From Eudromia elegans (taxonomy: Eukaryota; Chordata; Aves; Tinamiformes; Tinamidae), in NCBI GenBank assembly GCA_003342815.1, contig PTEX01000060.1:1810244-1874243 (forward strand): DNA of 64,000 nucleotides, read 5' to 3'. How positions within the stretch are numbered: the first letter of the stretch is position 1; each line of letters begins with the position of its first letter. The position numbers were made by a program, and so were the translations under genes. This document shows positions 14,470-28,000 of the stretch, in pieces. The notes below the pieces were generated by a model. It worked only from the letters and a program-made list of their open reading frames with translations. It was not told the origin of the DNA and searched no databases.

Positions 14470-15032
14470 CTTTTTAAAAGTAGCTCAGAATGCTGATGAC
14501 ACTTTGCCATCTTCCTGCCCTCATTAACCCAGGTCTTGTGGCTTAAGGGAAGGTAAAGAACTGCCATGTCACATTTAAGCAACGGTGCATTATACAGCCT
14601 TGCAGTGACAGGGCAGGCAAGACGTTCTACCAGACACCCTCCTGGTGTAACATGGACATCTGGTTAGAGGCACGATGTTAAGTTGCAGATACAGCTAGTA
14701 AATTGATATTATTAGAACTGTGAGAAAAAAAAAATCATTGTATTTCAGTGTTTTCAGATCTGAATTGGACTTTTCCTGATCAGATTCATAAAACTCTATT
14801 GTTGGAGTTATATAAGATGTCAACAAACTGATTGTGATGGGTCTTTTTAAAACCTCCAAATTCTGAAAATCAGCTTGGAAATGTCACAGGGGAGTTTAAT
14901 ATATAAGCTTTCCAAAGGAGAGAGAAGACTGAACAAAATCTGATTTAGGTTGGAGATTGTTTAGAAAATAATGTAACATTACTAGGTATTGCTTGCAAAA
15001 TGGGGCCAAAAATAGTATTTAGCACATACTAA

Positions 15033-15067
<35 letters not shown>

Positions 15068-18000
15068 TATAAAAATCATGTAGTTCCCCGGTGAAAAAAA
15101 AATGTAGATTTTTTTTTTCTTTTGTACTTCAAGAACAAAGTAAACCCAGCTGTGTTTTGTTTGTACAATTTCCATCAGGATTTGTTGCTTTAAACTGCTT
15201 ATACTGAGAGGAAATCAGCATAACATGATTAAACTTAATGCATCAACCATACCCAAAGCAAAATAAGTGTTATTAATACTGCAAAATATAGCACCGATAA
15301 GCTGTCAAACGAGCATGAGCCAGCTTGTGCACCAGCACAAACACACAAACCTCATCATTTCAGTGCAAACAGGCATCACCGCGGAAGTTCTCAGCTTGCT
15401 GGCCTCACCATTATTATTTTAACTTATGAACCTAATTTATACAGCTTATTGCAGCCCCTGGTTAAAATTACTCACATTATTCATGTACCTTTCAGATTTA
15501 CAAATCATTTCACGTGCTATGAGGATAGGGAGCTGTGCAAAGCAGCTCTTCCTATACATACCAACAAAGCACAGTGCAAATCCTCTCAACATATTTATTG
15601 GAGAATTAAAGCTGTTTGCTTATTACAAATTGGAAATCTGTGGTGCAGAAATATTATGCATAACCTTGCAAATCAGATTAGCTGGTGTTTCTTCTTTCAT
15701 ACAATAAATTCCATAGGGAGCATCTGTTCAAGGCAGTGCCTGGTGACCTGGCAGCAGATCAGAAAGCTTGTTTGCTTTCTGCACTAATTTTGGAATCTGG
15801 TCCAAGTGGGAGCATCATTACTTAAACTCAAATCTATTTTACCCTGAGATTAGCATGCTGTGATACCTGCTCATTGTGGTCCATTAGTCCTTGTACCATT
15901 TGAGCAGTCAGCTGTGGTGTGTTCAGCAGCACGCTCTGCTCAGTTTGAAGTGTTAATACGTTTCACAGCATCAGCATTCAACACCGTGGTTGCCTTTTTT
16001 AACCAAACACACCATTAAAGTTGATGAGGCAATTAGAAAAGCAAAGAGGTCTGAAAAAGCCTGTATGAAGAAGTTTGTTGCAAGCATCCACTTAGTTTTT
16101 AACTAGTATTTCTTTGAGTGAGACAAAGAGATATTCACTTATTATGAAAATGATGTTCAAAATAGCTGTTTAAGACAGAAGATGAGTAACAGCTCTAGGG
16201 GCAGATTGCAAAGAAAGGTATCAGAGTCTTCATGTCCTCAAAACAAGAAAGGAATAAAAGAAATTTAAACACAAGTGACTCAAAGTATGGATAATAGAAT
16301 GAATTCTTTTTATAGATATGTTAGTTTCAGAAGCTTTGGTTGTTGTTGGATTTTTTTTTCTTTGTTTGTTTCTTTGTTTGTTTTGTCCTTATGGTGAAAA
16401 TGTGTTTAAGCTGTGTTACATAAGAATGTATCATTGGTTTTGTAATGATGCAGCTATTGCAAGGAAGAAAGATTTAACTAGGCTAGGGATCTGAATACAT
16501 GAGTGTAAAGAACCATGTTTATATAAGCAACAGAAATCTAAATCATATGAAATTAACAGAATTTTTGATGAGGCTACATAAAATGGAAAATAGTTATTTT
16601 GGAATAATCATCACTTTACAAAAGCGAAGGTAATGGTAATCAACTGTGTAGGGATTTTGACCAATAGTCCAAGGAATTAATACTGGTTGAAGAAAAAGAA
16701 CTCTATTTCCTTGCTGTTGGGAGGTACTCTTCAAAGAAATTGCACAGCCAATAGGAATCAATGTCTTTACTTGTTGCAAAGCAGAGGTTGAGTGACCTCT
16801 GCTTTTGAGCAATGTGTCAAATCCAATATTTGCATTTCCCACATTAAAAATGAAATTTGTCATTGCACTAAAGGCTTTTGCGTGTTTTATGCATCTCTGA
16901 AGGCCCATTGGATCAGAGTAACCTAAGAGGAAAGCTTCAGCTGTTGACATGATCTTTTCAGAGAAATTTGATCTGATAAAACCCAATCACAAATAAGAAA
17001 GTACACTTTTCAAGTAATGGAGACTTGTAAAATGATATAGTGCCTTTAGACTTCAAGAGAATCAATGTCAAGATTGTCTTAATCTTTTTATTTTTATTTC
17101 TAAAGAAGTTATCATTGTATTCTCAAAGAACGGTACATTGCTTAAAAATTACTTCAAAATTGGGTTGAGTAGGATGAATTAAATCTATTTTGATCACATT
17201 GGCTTTAAGGTAAAAGTCTTTTTTGTTAAAAAAAAGAGACTCAGAAGAAATTCTTCTTGAATGATATCAAAACCTAAAGCATATCACCTCATTCTCAGAA
17301 TGCTAAATTGACTAAAAATTATTAGAAAAAAAATCTGATTGTCAGTTATACCTCTTAAATGGCTTCTGGTTTGAATATCTGCTTTTCATTTGGCTTTAAT
17401 AAGTTATTCATAAGTTAATGTATAGTAAAAATAGTATCTTTTTTTTTAATAGCTCAACCAGGTATTTTAGAGGTTATTTTCAAATCATTTAAATAACACT
17501 TATCCTAAAAGTATTTCTTCTTTATTTTTACCACTGACAACATTATAACTATCCTGATTCTAGGAATGCTTGTGACCACTACTGCAGTGGGACCATATTA
17601 GATAGTGTGCAAACATCAGTATTTCAATTTGATTTTTTAACAGTCATGACAGTTAATTTTACCTCTATTTTATGTAAGGGGCATTATAGGTTGCATTTTT
17701 TCTTTTTCATGTTAATACTTATGATGATTTCTGTTTGAGTTGCACATATAAAATCCATGCCTTTCTACATTATTATAGTAAATGGGGGAGTATTTAATAT
17801 TCTGATTTTTTTAATTATATCCTTACTATACTAATGACTATGATGACCTGTACCATGCTACAACTGTCTGTCCTGCTGTATCATATTTCAGAGTTGATAA
17901 AAGCCATCACACGTGATAATGAAAATTTGATTGAAGCAGTAAGTCAGCAAATGTTCTGGGCAGATTTCTGCATGACAGAATTCAGCATGCACAGTAGGGA

Positions 18001-18489
18001 GAAGCAAAGCAGAAATGTTATGAATGATAATAATATGGACAAGAATTACCTGGAAGGTTAAACCCTAATTCTATTACTAATTACATTGTGGCATGATGTG
18101 TGGGCCATCCACAAGCACAAAGTGGATGATACAGATTCCTGGTGCTCAGAAGTCAAGAGATACCAAGACTGCACTTCCAGCATTCTCCATAAGTCCTCTA
18201 ATGAGAGAACATTGGCAGTTGGGAAAAACCATAGGAAAAACAGTCAAAAAAATAAACTTTTTTTGCAAAATGTTCTGGGTGAGAGAAATCACATTTTTTT
18301 TCCCCCCAAAGTATAAACTAACAAAAAAAACCCAAGAAAATAAAATTCAGAAATATCCCTTCTATATTTGTCTAATCATATTTCATTGCAAAATTATCTT
18401 GCTTTATTGCAGTTGTCTCTGTTGCCTTTGTTATTATCTCTCCATCCAGTGCAATATTTTTAATTTAAGCATTCCAAGGTGAGTCTATG
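14470..18489 (+). other. Intron sequence; possible conserved noncoding stretch
   Basis: No gene is recognised. The stretch 15140-16020 is more balanced in base composition and poor in simple repeats apart from the (AT)n at 15037, and could be conserved noncoding DNA. A minus-strand open frame at 16594-16986 (130 codons) resembles no family I know and has no flanking splice sites of note. A TTTG-rich run lies at 16358-16385. Confidence 0.45.
15037..15062. repeat. (AT)n microsatellite
   Basis: About 13 uninterrupted AT units, continuing into a looser AT-rich stretch to about 15072. Confidence 0.95.
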
Positions 18490-18650
18490 TCTTTTCCCAA
18501 CTTTCTGTCCAGTCAACAATATTTCTGTATCTGGACTGGCATCCTCAGTATCACCTTGTTCAATGTCATCTGCAAATTCCATTAACATTGTTTACTCCCT
18601 CTTCAGATCATTAATGAAGAAGCTAAATATGATAGATGACAGCATTTAGC
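18490..18650 (-). repeat. Ancient CR1-like LINE reverse transcriptase relic
   Basis: Read on the minus strand, this stretch gives IIFSFFINDLKRE, a stop, then TMLMEFADDI. This lines up with LFNLFINNL...SKFADDT of the CR1 reverse transcriptase present at 37600-37670 in this window. The spacing from FIND to FADD is within one residue of that copy, and FADD carries the catalytic Asp pair. The relic has at least one in-frame stop between the two motifs and another upstream, and is far more diverged than the neighbouring CR1. The outer limits are uncertain, and it may extend toward 18990. The assignment rests on protein-level motifs only. Confidence 0.72.
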
Positions 18651-18994
18651 ACATCATAAGAGGCTGTCATCTTATCTTCATTTGAGCATATCCCTGTCAA
18701 ACAGATTGTCAAGTCCTGTGACCATTTAACCATCTGCTGTTTGGCCACAAGGCTTCTACTGTGCATCCTTCCACAGAAGCCCAGGACTCCAGAACATCTG
18801 CACCCATTTTTAGTGCACTTGCCAGGCAAAACCAGTCTGCAGTGTTGCTGTCTGTAAGCATTTTGGTGATACTTTCTCCTCTTGGACCTAAGCAGGATGC
18901 GGTGGTGTATAAAGCAGTAGTAGTAACCCAAAGAGCATTTCCTTTAGCTGAAATGGTGCTGAATGGGGAAATCCAGCTAAAAGAGCAGAATTAA
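18651..18994 (+). other. Intron sequence between two CR1 fragments
   Basis: I see no clear element. The stretch may be the upstream part of the same decayed LINE as 18490-18650, but I could not recognise further reverse transcriptase motifs. Confidence 0.4.
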
Positions 18995-19327
18995 TCATAG
19001 AATCATAGAATCATAGAATGCCTAGGGTTGGAAGGGACCTCTAGAGGTCATCTAGTCCAACCCCCCTGCACACCCAGGGTCTCCTAGAGCATGTGGCACA
19101 GGGTGATGTCCAAGCAGGTTTTGAAGATCTCCAGAGAAGGAGACTCCACCACCTCTCTGGGCAGCCTGTTCCAGGGCTCTGTCACCCTCACTGGTAAGAA
19201 ATTCTTTCTCAAGTTCCTGTGGAACTTTTGGTGCTTCAATTTGTGGCTGTTTCCTCTAGTCCTATCACTGGCCACCACTGAGAAGAGGCCAGCCTCATCC
19301 TCCTCACTCCCTCTCTTGAGATAATTC
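18995..19327 (-). repeat. CR1 LINE 3' end, antisense to GRM5
   Basis: The left edge has three tandem TCATAGAA-type units, the CR1 3' terminus in reverse. GGTTGGAAGGGACCTCTAGA and the CR1 3' UTR follow. The minus-strand frame at 19084-19324 encodes the ORF2 tail: SVVASDRTRGNSHKLKHQKF, then VRVTEPWNRLPREVVESPSL. It ends near 19327 and is 5'-truncated. By eye it differs from the opposite-strand copy at 38220-38513 at about 17 positions over some 280 bp, so both belong to one fairly young subfamily. Confidence 0.95.
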
Positions 19328-22005
19328 TTCCTCAATGCTCTGAGCACTCATTACTCTGTCATGCCAAATACTGATGCACCAAGTTTCTTCAAGTGCTGAA
19401 ACTTGCAAAGTTGTGTCGCCTGGAAAACACCGTGAGTTCCCCTCCACTCCCTCCTTGCCCTCTGCCTTGGCTCTTGGGTTAAGGACAGCCTTCCTGAAGG
19501 AAGTGTATTTGCCTATGAAAAATATGGCATGGTTCCTAAACACATTGAAAGTAAATGCTATTCCAAAAGGTAAAGAAGATCAAGTTTGACACTCCTGCTA
19601 TATTACTAATGCAACATGGTAATATGAATTAATGAGGTGGGGAATGGGAATATCTTCATAGTAATCTGAGGGGCATTTTCCCACACATGTGAAACAAACT
19701 GGTCATTTCAGTCTATGTCAAACTAGATTAATGTGCCCATTCTTTTTGCTGTCTGAAAGCAGAATAGAGGATTATTTTTCAGTACTTTTTGTTGTTGTTG
19801 TTTCATTAGATAAATGTGCTAGAGGAATGTTTTGTGGCTCAGATACTGTGTCAGTCAATTATGTCACAATAGGAGGAGAACATTTAATAAACCTGTAAAC
19901 AAGAGGCAAGGAATTTGAGATTAATATTTTCCCCAAACTGACTTTTTATTCTATAATTATATACCTTTTTCTACAGTTTATTTTAACTTATTGTGTATGC
20001 AGACAAATATAAAAACAATTTTACTGAAGTGGATAACATAGGCAATTCTTCTTCCCTTAAAGAAAAGAAGGAAGTTATTTACTGGAGACTTCATCATCTC
20101 TAGGTGCTATTTTGCAGCAGGATTTGGGGCTATATATGGTAATAATTTTATCTATTTCAGAGTTTGGTACTGAAAAATAAATATTTTAGGTTCCTGATAT
20201 AAAAGCATAGGTTTGGGTTAGTTACCCCAGCTCTCTGTATCATATATAGAACAAGACATTTCATAATACAGAAGATGCTTATGTTAAAAATACACAAGAG
20301 TCTAAAATAAATACAGATCACATCATCTTTGTTTAAAGTACTATAGTGCAATTGGCTTCTCAGGGTGAAACTTGTTCTGAAAAGAAACTTTTGTCTTCTC
20401 TGAAGGCCAAGGGAGAGGAGGAGAATACTATTTTTATCATGTAGCCTAATAATTACAACATACACCCAGGAACTACGGAGAAGTGAGACCTCACTGCTTC
20501 CCTATTTTCTTAGCCTGGGTTCATTTAAACAAACATTTATCAGTTTCCAGAAAGTTGCCATAATCATCAGGGAATAATTTAATCTTTTTTCTTTCTTTTT
20601 CTTTGCTTTGGTGAAAGAGACATAATGCACACTGGGGACCACAGTCTAGAGACCACAGCCTAGCCATCCTGTAAAAATGATCTCTCTGGTTAAAAAATAA
20701 TACAAGATTTGTGATTCATTAGGCAGAGAAATACGTCTCTAGGTGCTTGGAGAATATAAAAGAAAGTCATGACAAAAGTTGACATTTTAAAATTTAAAGA
20801 GCATTTGCTTGGGGGTTTGCTCAGGATGGCATTTTACTTAAGTACTTAAATTCTGACTATACCGCACTCTATAGCAGGCTAGAATAGGTATATAAGTAGT
20901 CAGAAATTACAGCAGTTCATGGAATAGTTTCAAATCAGCTGCTTCATCTACAGCACTAAGGATATTGACTGAAAGAGTGTAGAAGTCTTTAATGGTTCCT
21001 CTAGAGAATTATTGGTGCATGGCGAACTTTCAGTAAACTGAAATAAGAAAACACAAACTATTTTTAAAAAGAAAGTGGAAGCAGAGATCAGGCAACATAA
21101 TTTCACATTTTAGTAAAATGCTGCAACAATAAACTACCATCTGAGAGAAATAGACAATTCCCTTCTGATGGTATAAAGAAAAGCCAAAGTGTGTTCTTCA
21201 AAAATAAATCATATCAAGAGAACCTAGCATATTTTTCTCACAGGTTTTGTGAAGAATGAAAGGCTATTTTAAAATCAGCAAATCTTTTGATTATCTCTCA
21301 GGAGCATTGCTATAATCATACTGCAGAGATATGACATTAAATCTAGACTTCTTTATGATAGGTGTACAACTGATTCTAAAGTTTACTGAAAGGTTATTTC
21401 TTACTCATTACCTTTCTAATTGGAAAGATATGCTGAATGGCCTCATTAAGATCTGCCTTGAATCCCTTTTTAATTGCTGTTTCCAATACTTCATGCAATG
21501 ATGATAAGCCAAGTATGGTTATTAAATCTGTAGACAGTACCAAGCTGTATTCCACTCCAAGCTAGCTGAAAAAAAAATAACATTTGAATTAGACTGAACC
21601 AAAATGAACTAAGATCTGAAAAATTAACATGTATTTCAGTAGAAACAAATACAAACATCTACTCCTGGCCTGGAACAATCTACCGCTTGCATACTTAGAA
21701 TGACTGCATTCACTCTATTCTGTGAGGAATTGCAGCATGTCATTTCAAAAAGTTGGGCAGTATGATGAAAATGGAGATTGTGTGCAAGTCAAGAAATTGG
21801 TAAGAAATTTAGAAAACAGGGTCATCAAAGAAAGATTATATTTTTTTAATATAGGAAAGAGAAAATTAAGGGCAGATATTATGGTGGTCATCCTAAGGGC
21901 TTCTGAAAAGATTAATTAGAGAAACTATTGTCTATGTATATTTTATATAATGAAATGTAATGAGCTTAAATTGAAAAAGAAATTTTAAAGAAATAATTAT
22001 TATAG

Positions 22006-22054
22006 AATTATTTAATAACTAATTTAATAACTAATAATTATTTAATAACTAATT
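22006..22054. repeat. Short AT-rich direct repeat
   Basis: A 19-bp unit (AATTATTTAATAACTAATT) occurs at 22006-22024 and again at 22036-22054, with a partial copy of the same unit between. This is a local tandem duplication. Confidence 0.9.
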
Positions 22055-25000
22055 ATTATATTGCCGTAGGGCAGATTACTGTGTTCTAGGGAAGATATTT
22101 GGATTATATGATGACATTTTGACCTATATTTTTGATTTTCTTTTGGCCAAGGATCTGATTCTGCTGTTAGCTTTCCATATTGCAGAATGTACATTTGAAA
22201 TAAGCTCTGACTTGTATGCAGTATTTAAGTTATCACATTTTTTAATATTCAAATATGTACTTTGAAGAAATGCAAACACATCCTTATTCCCATATAGCCT
22301 TGGTAATAAGGCACACTCTTGAGGCTAACAATTTCTTAACTTATTTGGAATTTGGAAATTTTGCATTAAAAAAAAGAAAATACTAATAGTTTCTACTTTT
22401 TTAACCATATCTCAGCATCATTATATAGGCTTTGTAGAGATTTAGGAAATGCCAGTGATCGGTCAAGTTTAAAGCCCAAGAAAGTTATCTGTCTGAAATG
22501 GTCCCAAATTATTTTAGCAGGATTTGGATCCTACATGCTTAAAGGCTAAAGGACAGAGGTGAGATAAAAAACCTGAAAAAAACTTTCAATGTTTATTGAC
22601 GGAATTTATGAAATTCTGGAGATAACAATTCTATTCTTTCTTTTCACCCCCGGACTCTTACTGTCTTATCCCCATCCAAAAAGTTGGTGTTAGTAGTTTC
22701 CTATGTGGTTATGTTGTTTGAATCTATTAACAGAAAATCACCTGTATCTCTCTTAGGATTTTCACTGCTATCACCTGCATTTGCTGCACTAAATATTATG
22801 TGCTATTGTTAGAAAAACAATAGACATATAGCTTGACTGCTGTTATAATAAATATGTTGGAGTTATTGTCACATTAAGCAAGTGTGGGGTAAACATATCA
22901 GATTTAATTCAATTTATCACTTTATTCAGGGTAAATATGTTACTCTCATTACTGCAATTATCTGAATTTCTCTTGAGATATAGTACATTTATCCTCACAC
23001 CACTAATGATAGAAATACATGATTATCTTCATTTCACATGAGAAGAATTAGGGCATAAAGAAGGGCATCTACCAAAAAGCAAAAGGGAAGTTAATGGCCT
23101 TCAGAGGCCAACTAATGGCTAAATTACATACTTCTTCTTACAAAGTGACTTTTGGGAGTGCTCAGCTATTATCACAACAGAATAAGACATAAAATGAATT
23201 TTAACAAAGGACAGCTACAAACCATAGAAGAGTTAAGAAATTATATATATGAAGATCACAGATGCGTTCTAGATGCAAAATTGTGCAAGAGTGTTATTCA
23301 CTTGTAAAAGTAGCCAACTCATGCTGAGAGATATAATAATAGATCAAACAGAAACCACAATGGGATCCAAAAGTCAGTTCCAGAACAAAAGAGAGTTCAC
23401 TCCATAGAACATCATAGAACAAAGTTTTCCCACTGTAAAACTCTTTCCTTTTTGAAAAGCATTTATCTATGATTGAGGTTTAAATATCAGCAGGGTCAGC
23501 TGCCTTCATCTCCATCTGACCGAAAAAAATATATATACAGATATACATATATTTATAAATGCTAAAGTGATCTTGCAACTGAAAGATGAGGAAGAATATC
23601 CTCTGGAGTTACTAAAAACTGTACTTTCATTAAAGATTTTATTTGGAAATGGAATGATGAACTGATACAGGAGGTATCTAAGGAAATGACTTAGTATTAG
23701 GTTAATAGAAACAGCTATCTTCCAAAAAGAAAGTAGAGATAATTGTTAATCTCCTCAGAATGAAAAGGAGAGTCAGCGATGGCAGCATGTTTCAACAAAA
23801 GCTGTCAAGCTTAAAAGCCTTTGCCAGATATTAACATCATGGGAGACTTCAAATATCATTCTATGAACAAGGCCTCAAAGCCCAAGTTGTATCCAGTTAC
23901 CAGAAAGGATCAGAGGTGATGAGTCTTCAAGGAAAAGCATGTGAAAGATTGTTTGGAGATTGTTCCCTATTCTCAGATAACAACAGTGTTTTATTAATGA
24001 GTCCTTCTTTTATAACTATGAAGTGATAATTTTAAAAGGAAATACAAGTGAGGTGCATTAAAACACAGAACTAGGTCATCATTTTCTTAAGGGAATGAAT
24101 TTATTAATTCAAAGTAATCAAGAGAAATCACTATCTAATTTTTTTTTTCAGAGCGCTATTAGATGATGATATGGTGAACAGGTGTATGTAGATTAATCAA
24201 CTCTAATTCTGGTATGCTTTGTGTATACTGTGATATTAATTAAACTAAAAGGATTTAACATTAGTTAGTTAAAAGGAAACCTAGTGAGTAGAGCTGAACT
24301 AAAAGGTTTTCCACAAAATCTCCTTATTTGAAAAAAAAAAGGTATTTTTGTTGTTGTTTGACTAATATTTTTGAGAATCTGAAGATATTTCTTGTCTTTA
24401 AATCTTAAAAGTTTAAAAAAAAAAAAAGAGGAAAATGAGTTTGCAGCTAGTGTGGTAATGTTGTGGTAATTTATGCTCTTTTATATTGATGTCTGTTTAA
24501 TTTTACTATCTTGGTCTTTCAAGCTGTAAGTGATATTGGGACTTCTTTTGTGTCTGTGTTTTATGAACATTTAGCAAGAGATAGATGGTGATAAAAATGT
24601 ACAGTGTGAATAGAAAGATGAACATGAGACAAGATACATGAGTTGCTTTTGATCAGGTAAGGTCATGGTAAGATCATAGTAGAAGACAGTGAGGATAATA
24701 AAGATAAAATCCTAACTAGTCATGAGTTTCCATAAGCTTTTTTAAGGCCCTAGCTGTTATGTCATACCCTCTGAATTACTTTGAGGCAGTCTGTGCTCAA
24801 GAAAAGTAGATGATACAATAGTTTAAGTGTGAAGTAACTTAGTTAAATTAATCAAATTGTTGTGTTTCTAGGTGTTTGAGATACATCCAGTCAATACTAC
24901 CTGGCTGCTTGCCACTTCTCCAGAGTAACTTTGCACTAACATAATTACCTAGTTTTACAAAAAGAAAAAAAGCTGCACCTTCTTGATATGTCCTGCCAAA

Positions 25001-28000
25001 GAATATAGCCTTGCAGGAAACCACTTTCTTCTGGAGAAGTTAATTAAACATAACAACACATATATTCTTTAAGGAGGTCTTTCATTTCAACTGCCTGCCA
25101 GAGTTCAGCACGACGCTTTGAAGAAGCAGCTCCCTCCGTTACTGATTCCACATGCAGCTCCAAATGAAGCTCACCACTGGAAATACAAAGTAGAGTCATG
25201 GTGATGGGAACGCAGTCAGAGCTGCTCCAGATTCATTCCATTTCACCAGAGCAGCTTTAGGCTGCTTATCTCCATATTCTTAGAGATTACTTTTAAAAAA
25301 GAGATAACCTTAAAAAAGAAAAAGAAAACTCCAAACCAGAATACATTTGCATGAAATTAAGACTTTCAGATTGAACATCTTATAAAAAAGAACTTACTGC
25401 CTAGCACACAAGGTAATTGAAGTGGAGCAGCCCAGTCTCAAAGCAATTATTAAGAAAAAGATCTGGTTGGAGATATTTAAGCAGAATTTGTTTTGAGAGA
25501 AAATGATGATTTATTAACAGAAAGAAAGATGTTAGTGCCAATGACAATCTTGAAAGAATACCTTGTAAAAAAATGCATACTTCAACAGGCTACAGTCAAA
25601 ATTACTTTTCTATTTTATTTCACAAGCTTTATGCAAACTTATATATACAAATGTATTTGTATGTTCCAATTTAAGAATCATCAAAATAAAATATTTTAAT
25701 GCAATCAAAATAGGTTATAGATCCTCAGTGTTTAGTACATATAGACAGCTCCAGGATTTCAGGCACATTTATTCTGAGCTCATATTATTTGTACCATTTA
25801 GAATAAAATTTGCCACCCTTCCCATAGAACAAACCATTCAAACCCTGAACAGCTCTATTTGCAGAGAAGAACTGTATCAGGAAGACTGTGATTTTCATCA
25901 GGTTATCTCAGAGGCACAACATCGTTCTCTATTTACTCGCAAAAAAAATGAACAGGATATTGTGTCCTTATTACTAGCTGTAAGTAAACTTCAGAATGCT
26001 CATGCAATCACAGCTGTTAAATGTGGACAGTATCTCAAAAGTACAGGGTTATTTCTTGTTTTTTTGCTATAATTAATTTTAAGTGTAACAGTCAAAGAAG
26101 CGGCTAAGATTCCCATTTGGGAAAGTATTCAACACATTCATACCCTTGACTTTCAGAAAGATCATCTTGACAATCAGCCATCCTGTTCCCTTTCATAAAT
26201 TTCTCCCATTACTCCCACATGCATTTTCAACATTCTACGTACTTAATTTTTTTTTAGATATTTCTGGCAAGGTTCATCCTATTGATGCCAATAAAAGCTA
26301 ATGAAAAATGCAGCTCTAAATTCCCTGTACTGCTTGCAAGACATCTACTGAGAAATTTAACCTGACTTGGCTTTTGTGCATCTTGGATGCAGCACAGAAT
26401 ATTATTCTGTGTTTTGTGCTTCCCTGTCTATAAAAATAATGGTAGTACTTCTGCTTCAATAAATATGATCTGTGATAGGTAGCATTATTACCAGCTAAAT
26501 AAATGACATAATATATTTCTTCAATTTCACTTGAGCCTCCTCTTTTGCTTTGTGAATTTTCGCTGCATGCTGCCTATATCAATTTTACATCCTAAATTTC
26601 TGTGAAAGGCTGGTTCTCATTTATATTCACTGAAACTCTCTTATAGACTAAACAGTTATCTGATGATAATTTCCATATTCAGATAATGATAAAAGGCTCT
26701 TATATTAAAAAAAAGTATGATATCTCAAAAAATCCTAAGTATGAGAAAATATAGCTGATTATTCTATTAAACTGTAGGGATTTTGTTATCTCATTTTGAT
26801 AAACTTTAGTGTGATAGAACAGATGCCAGTATATTTTTTATTTTTTACTATAAATCTTGTTGTCTTACAGTGAAAATGCAGATAAGAACTTAAAGGTCTA
26901 TGTTAAGATAGTTTAACTGACTTAATTGCTGGGCAAGAAGAGTAGCAAGAGGACTAGCGAGAGCAGTCTACAGTTTGTCTGGCCCTTTTCTATCAGATTG
27001 AAGTATTATTATGTACAGTACTATATTAAGAATCATCACAAAAAAACCCACAATCTGTTCTTTTTAAGGTTCTTTCTAGTACTGGTTCATTGGAATTGGA
27101 ACTAACATACTGTTATAGTTAGCCTGTAGGTGGGGATGCATATGCTTTAGTTTAGAGCAAAATTCCAGTCTGAAGTAGGGATATGTCTTTTGGATGATGA
27201 TGTAACCAAAGGGTTTTTTTAAAAAAACATGCAGCGCCATATGGGAGCAGCATTTGAGCTGGGCTTAGGGCCAGGCTTGCAGGTAGACAACCCCCAGGAT
27301 CCAGGCTGGCATTTTGAAAGAACCCAGCTCACAGTTGCTGCTGTAAGTACAAGGCATATTTCTAAAAGGCAAGAGTTACCAACTCCAATTTTGCTACTGA
27401 CAGGCAAAATTTCAAGACCTGAGGAGCATCCTGTGCTACCACCTCCAGCAGAACCAGCCACAATATAGAGGTTCTGGCACTGCAAAATGGACTTGGAGAT
27501 GGAGTCTGGTCGAGGGTTGGAATGGACTGCATTTCATTTCAGTTTTACCTTGTGTTGTTTTGAATCTTTTGTGATGAATTGGAATGAGCCAACTGAAATT
27601 AATTTTTTCCATTATGTTTACTCTTTTTTTAGGATCTTTTATTAAATTTAGAGGTGGAATGGATAGATCTCTAGAAAACAGGTCGCTTTGTCCTGTAGAA
27701 CTGCCAGACCAAGTCACTTGGATTCTAGGAGAGGGCTTCTAAAACAATTCTAATTTGTAAATGAAAACAAAAATCTCCTTTTTCTGAGACTCAGTCCTCC
27801 TAAGTCCTAGCCTTGCACATTCACATGTACCAGACCAGAAATCCTTATTTTCCTTTTGTCATAGACCTGGCTGAAAACTGGGAACTGGCCTCTGGGCAGA
27901 ACCTTGCTCCTTGCTCTAGCTGTGGCAGTTTTGTTATTGCTAGTGTAGAAAAGTCAAACCTCAAGAACCAGCAACCTGTGAGGAGCCATGTCGACAGCAC

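Noticed and set aside
14256-14477. Open frame made of repeated Phe, Ile, Leu and Tyr
   Set aside because: It is translation of the ATTTT microsatellite.
16594-16986. 130-codon minus-strand open frame
   Set aside because: No family resemblance, no promoter or splice context, and a length possible by chance in 64 kb.
27225-27480. Stretch open on both strands, richer in GC
   Set aside because: Neither translation resembles a known family, and no splice sites or repeat features support an exon or mobile element.
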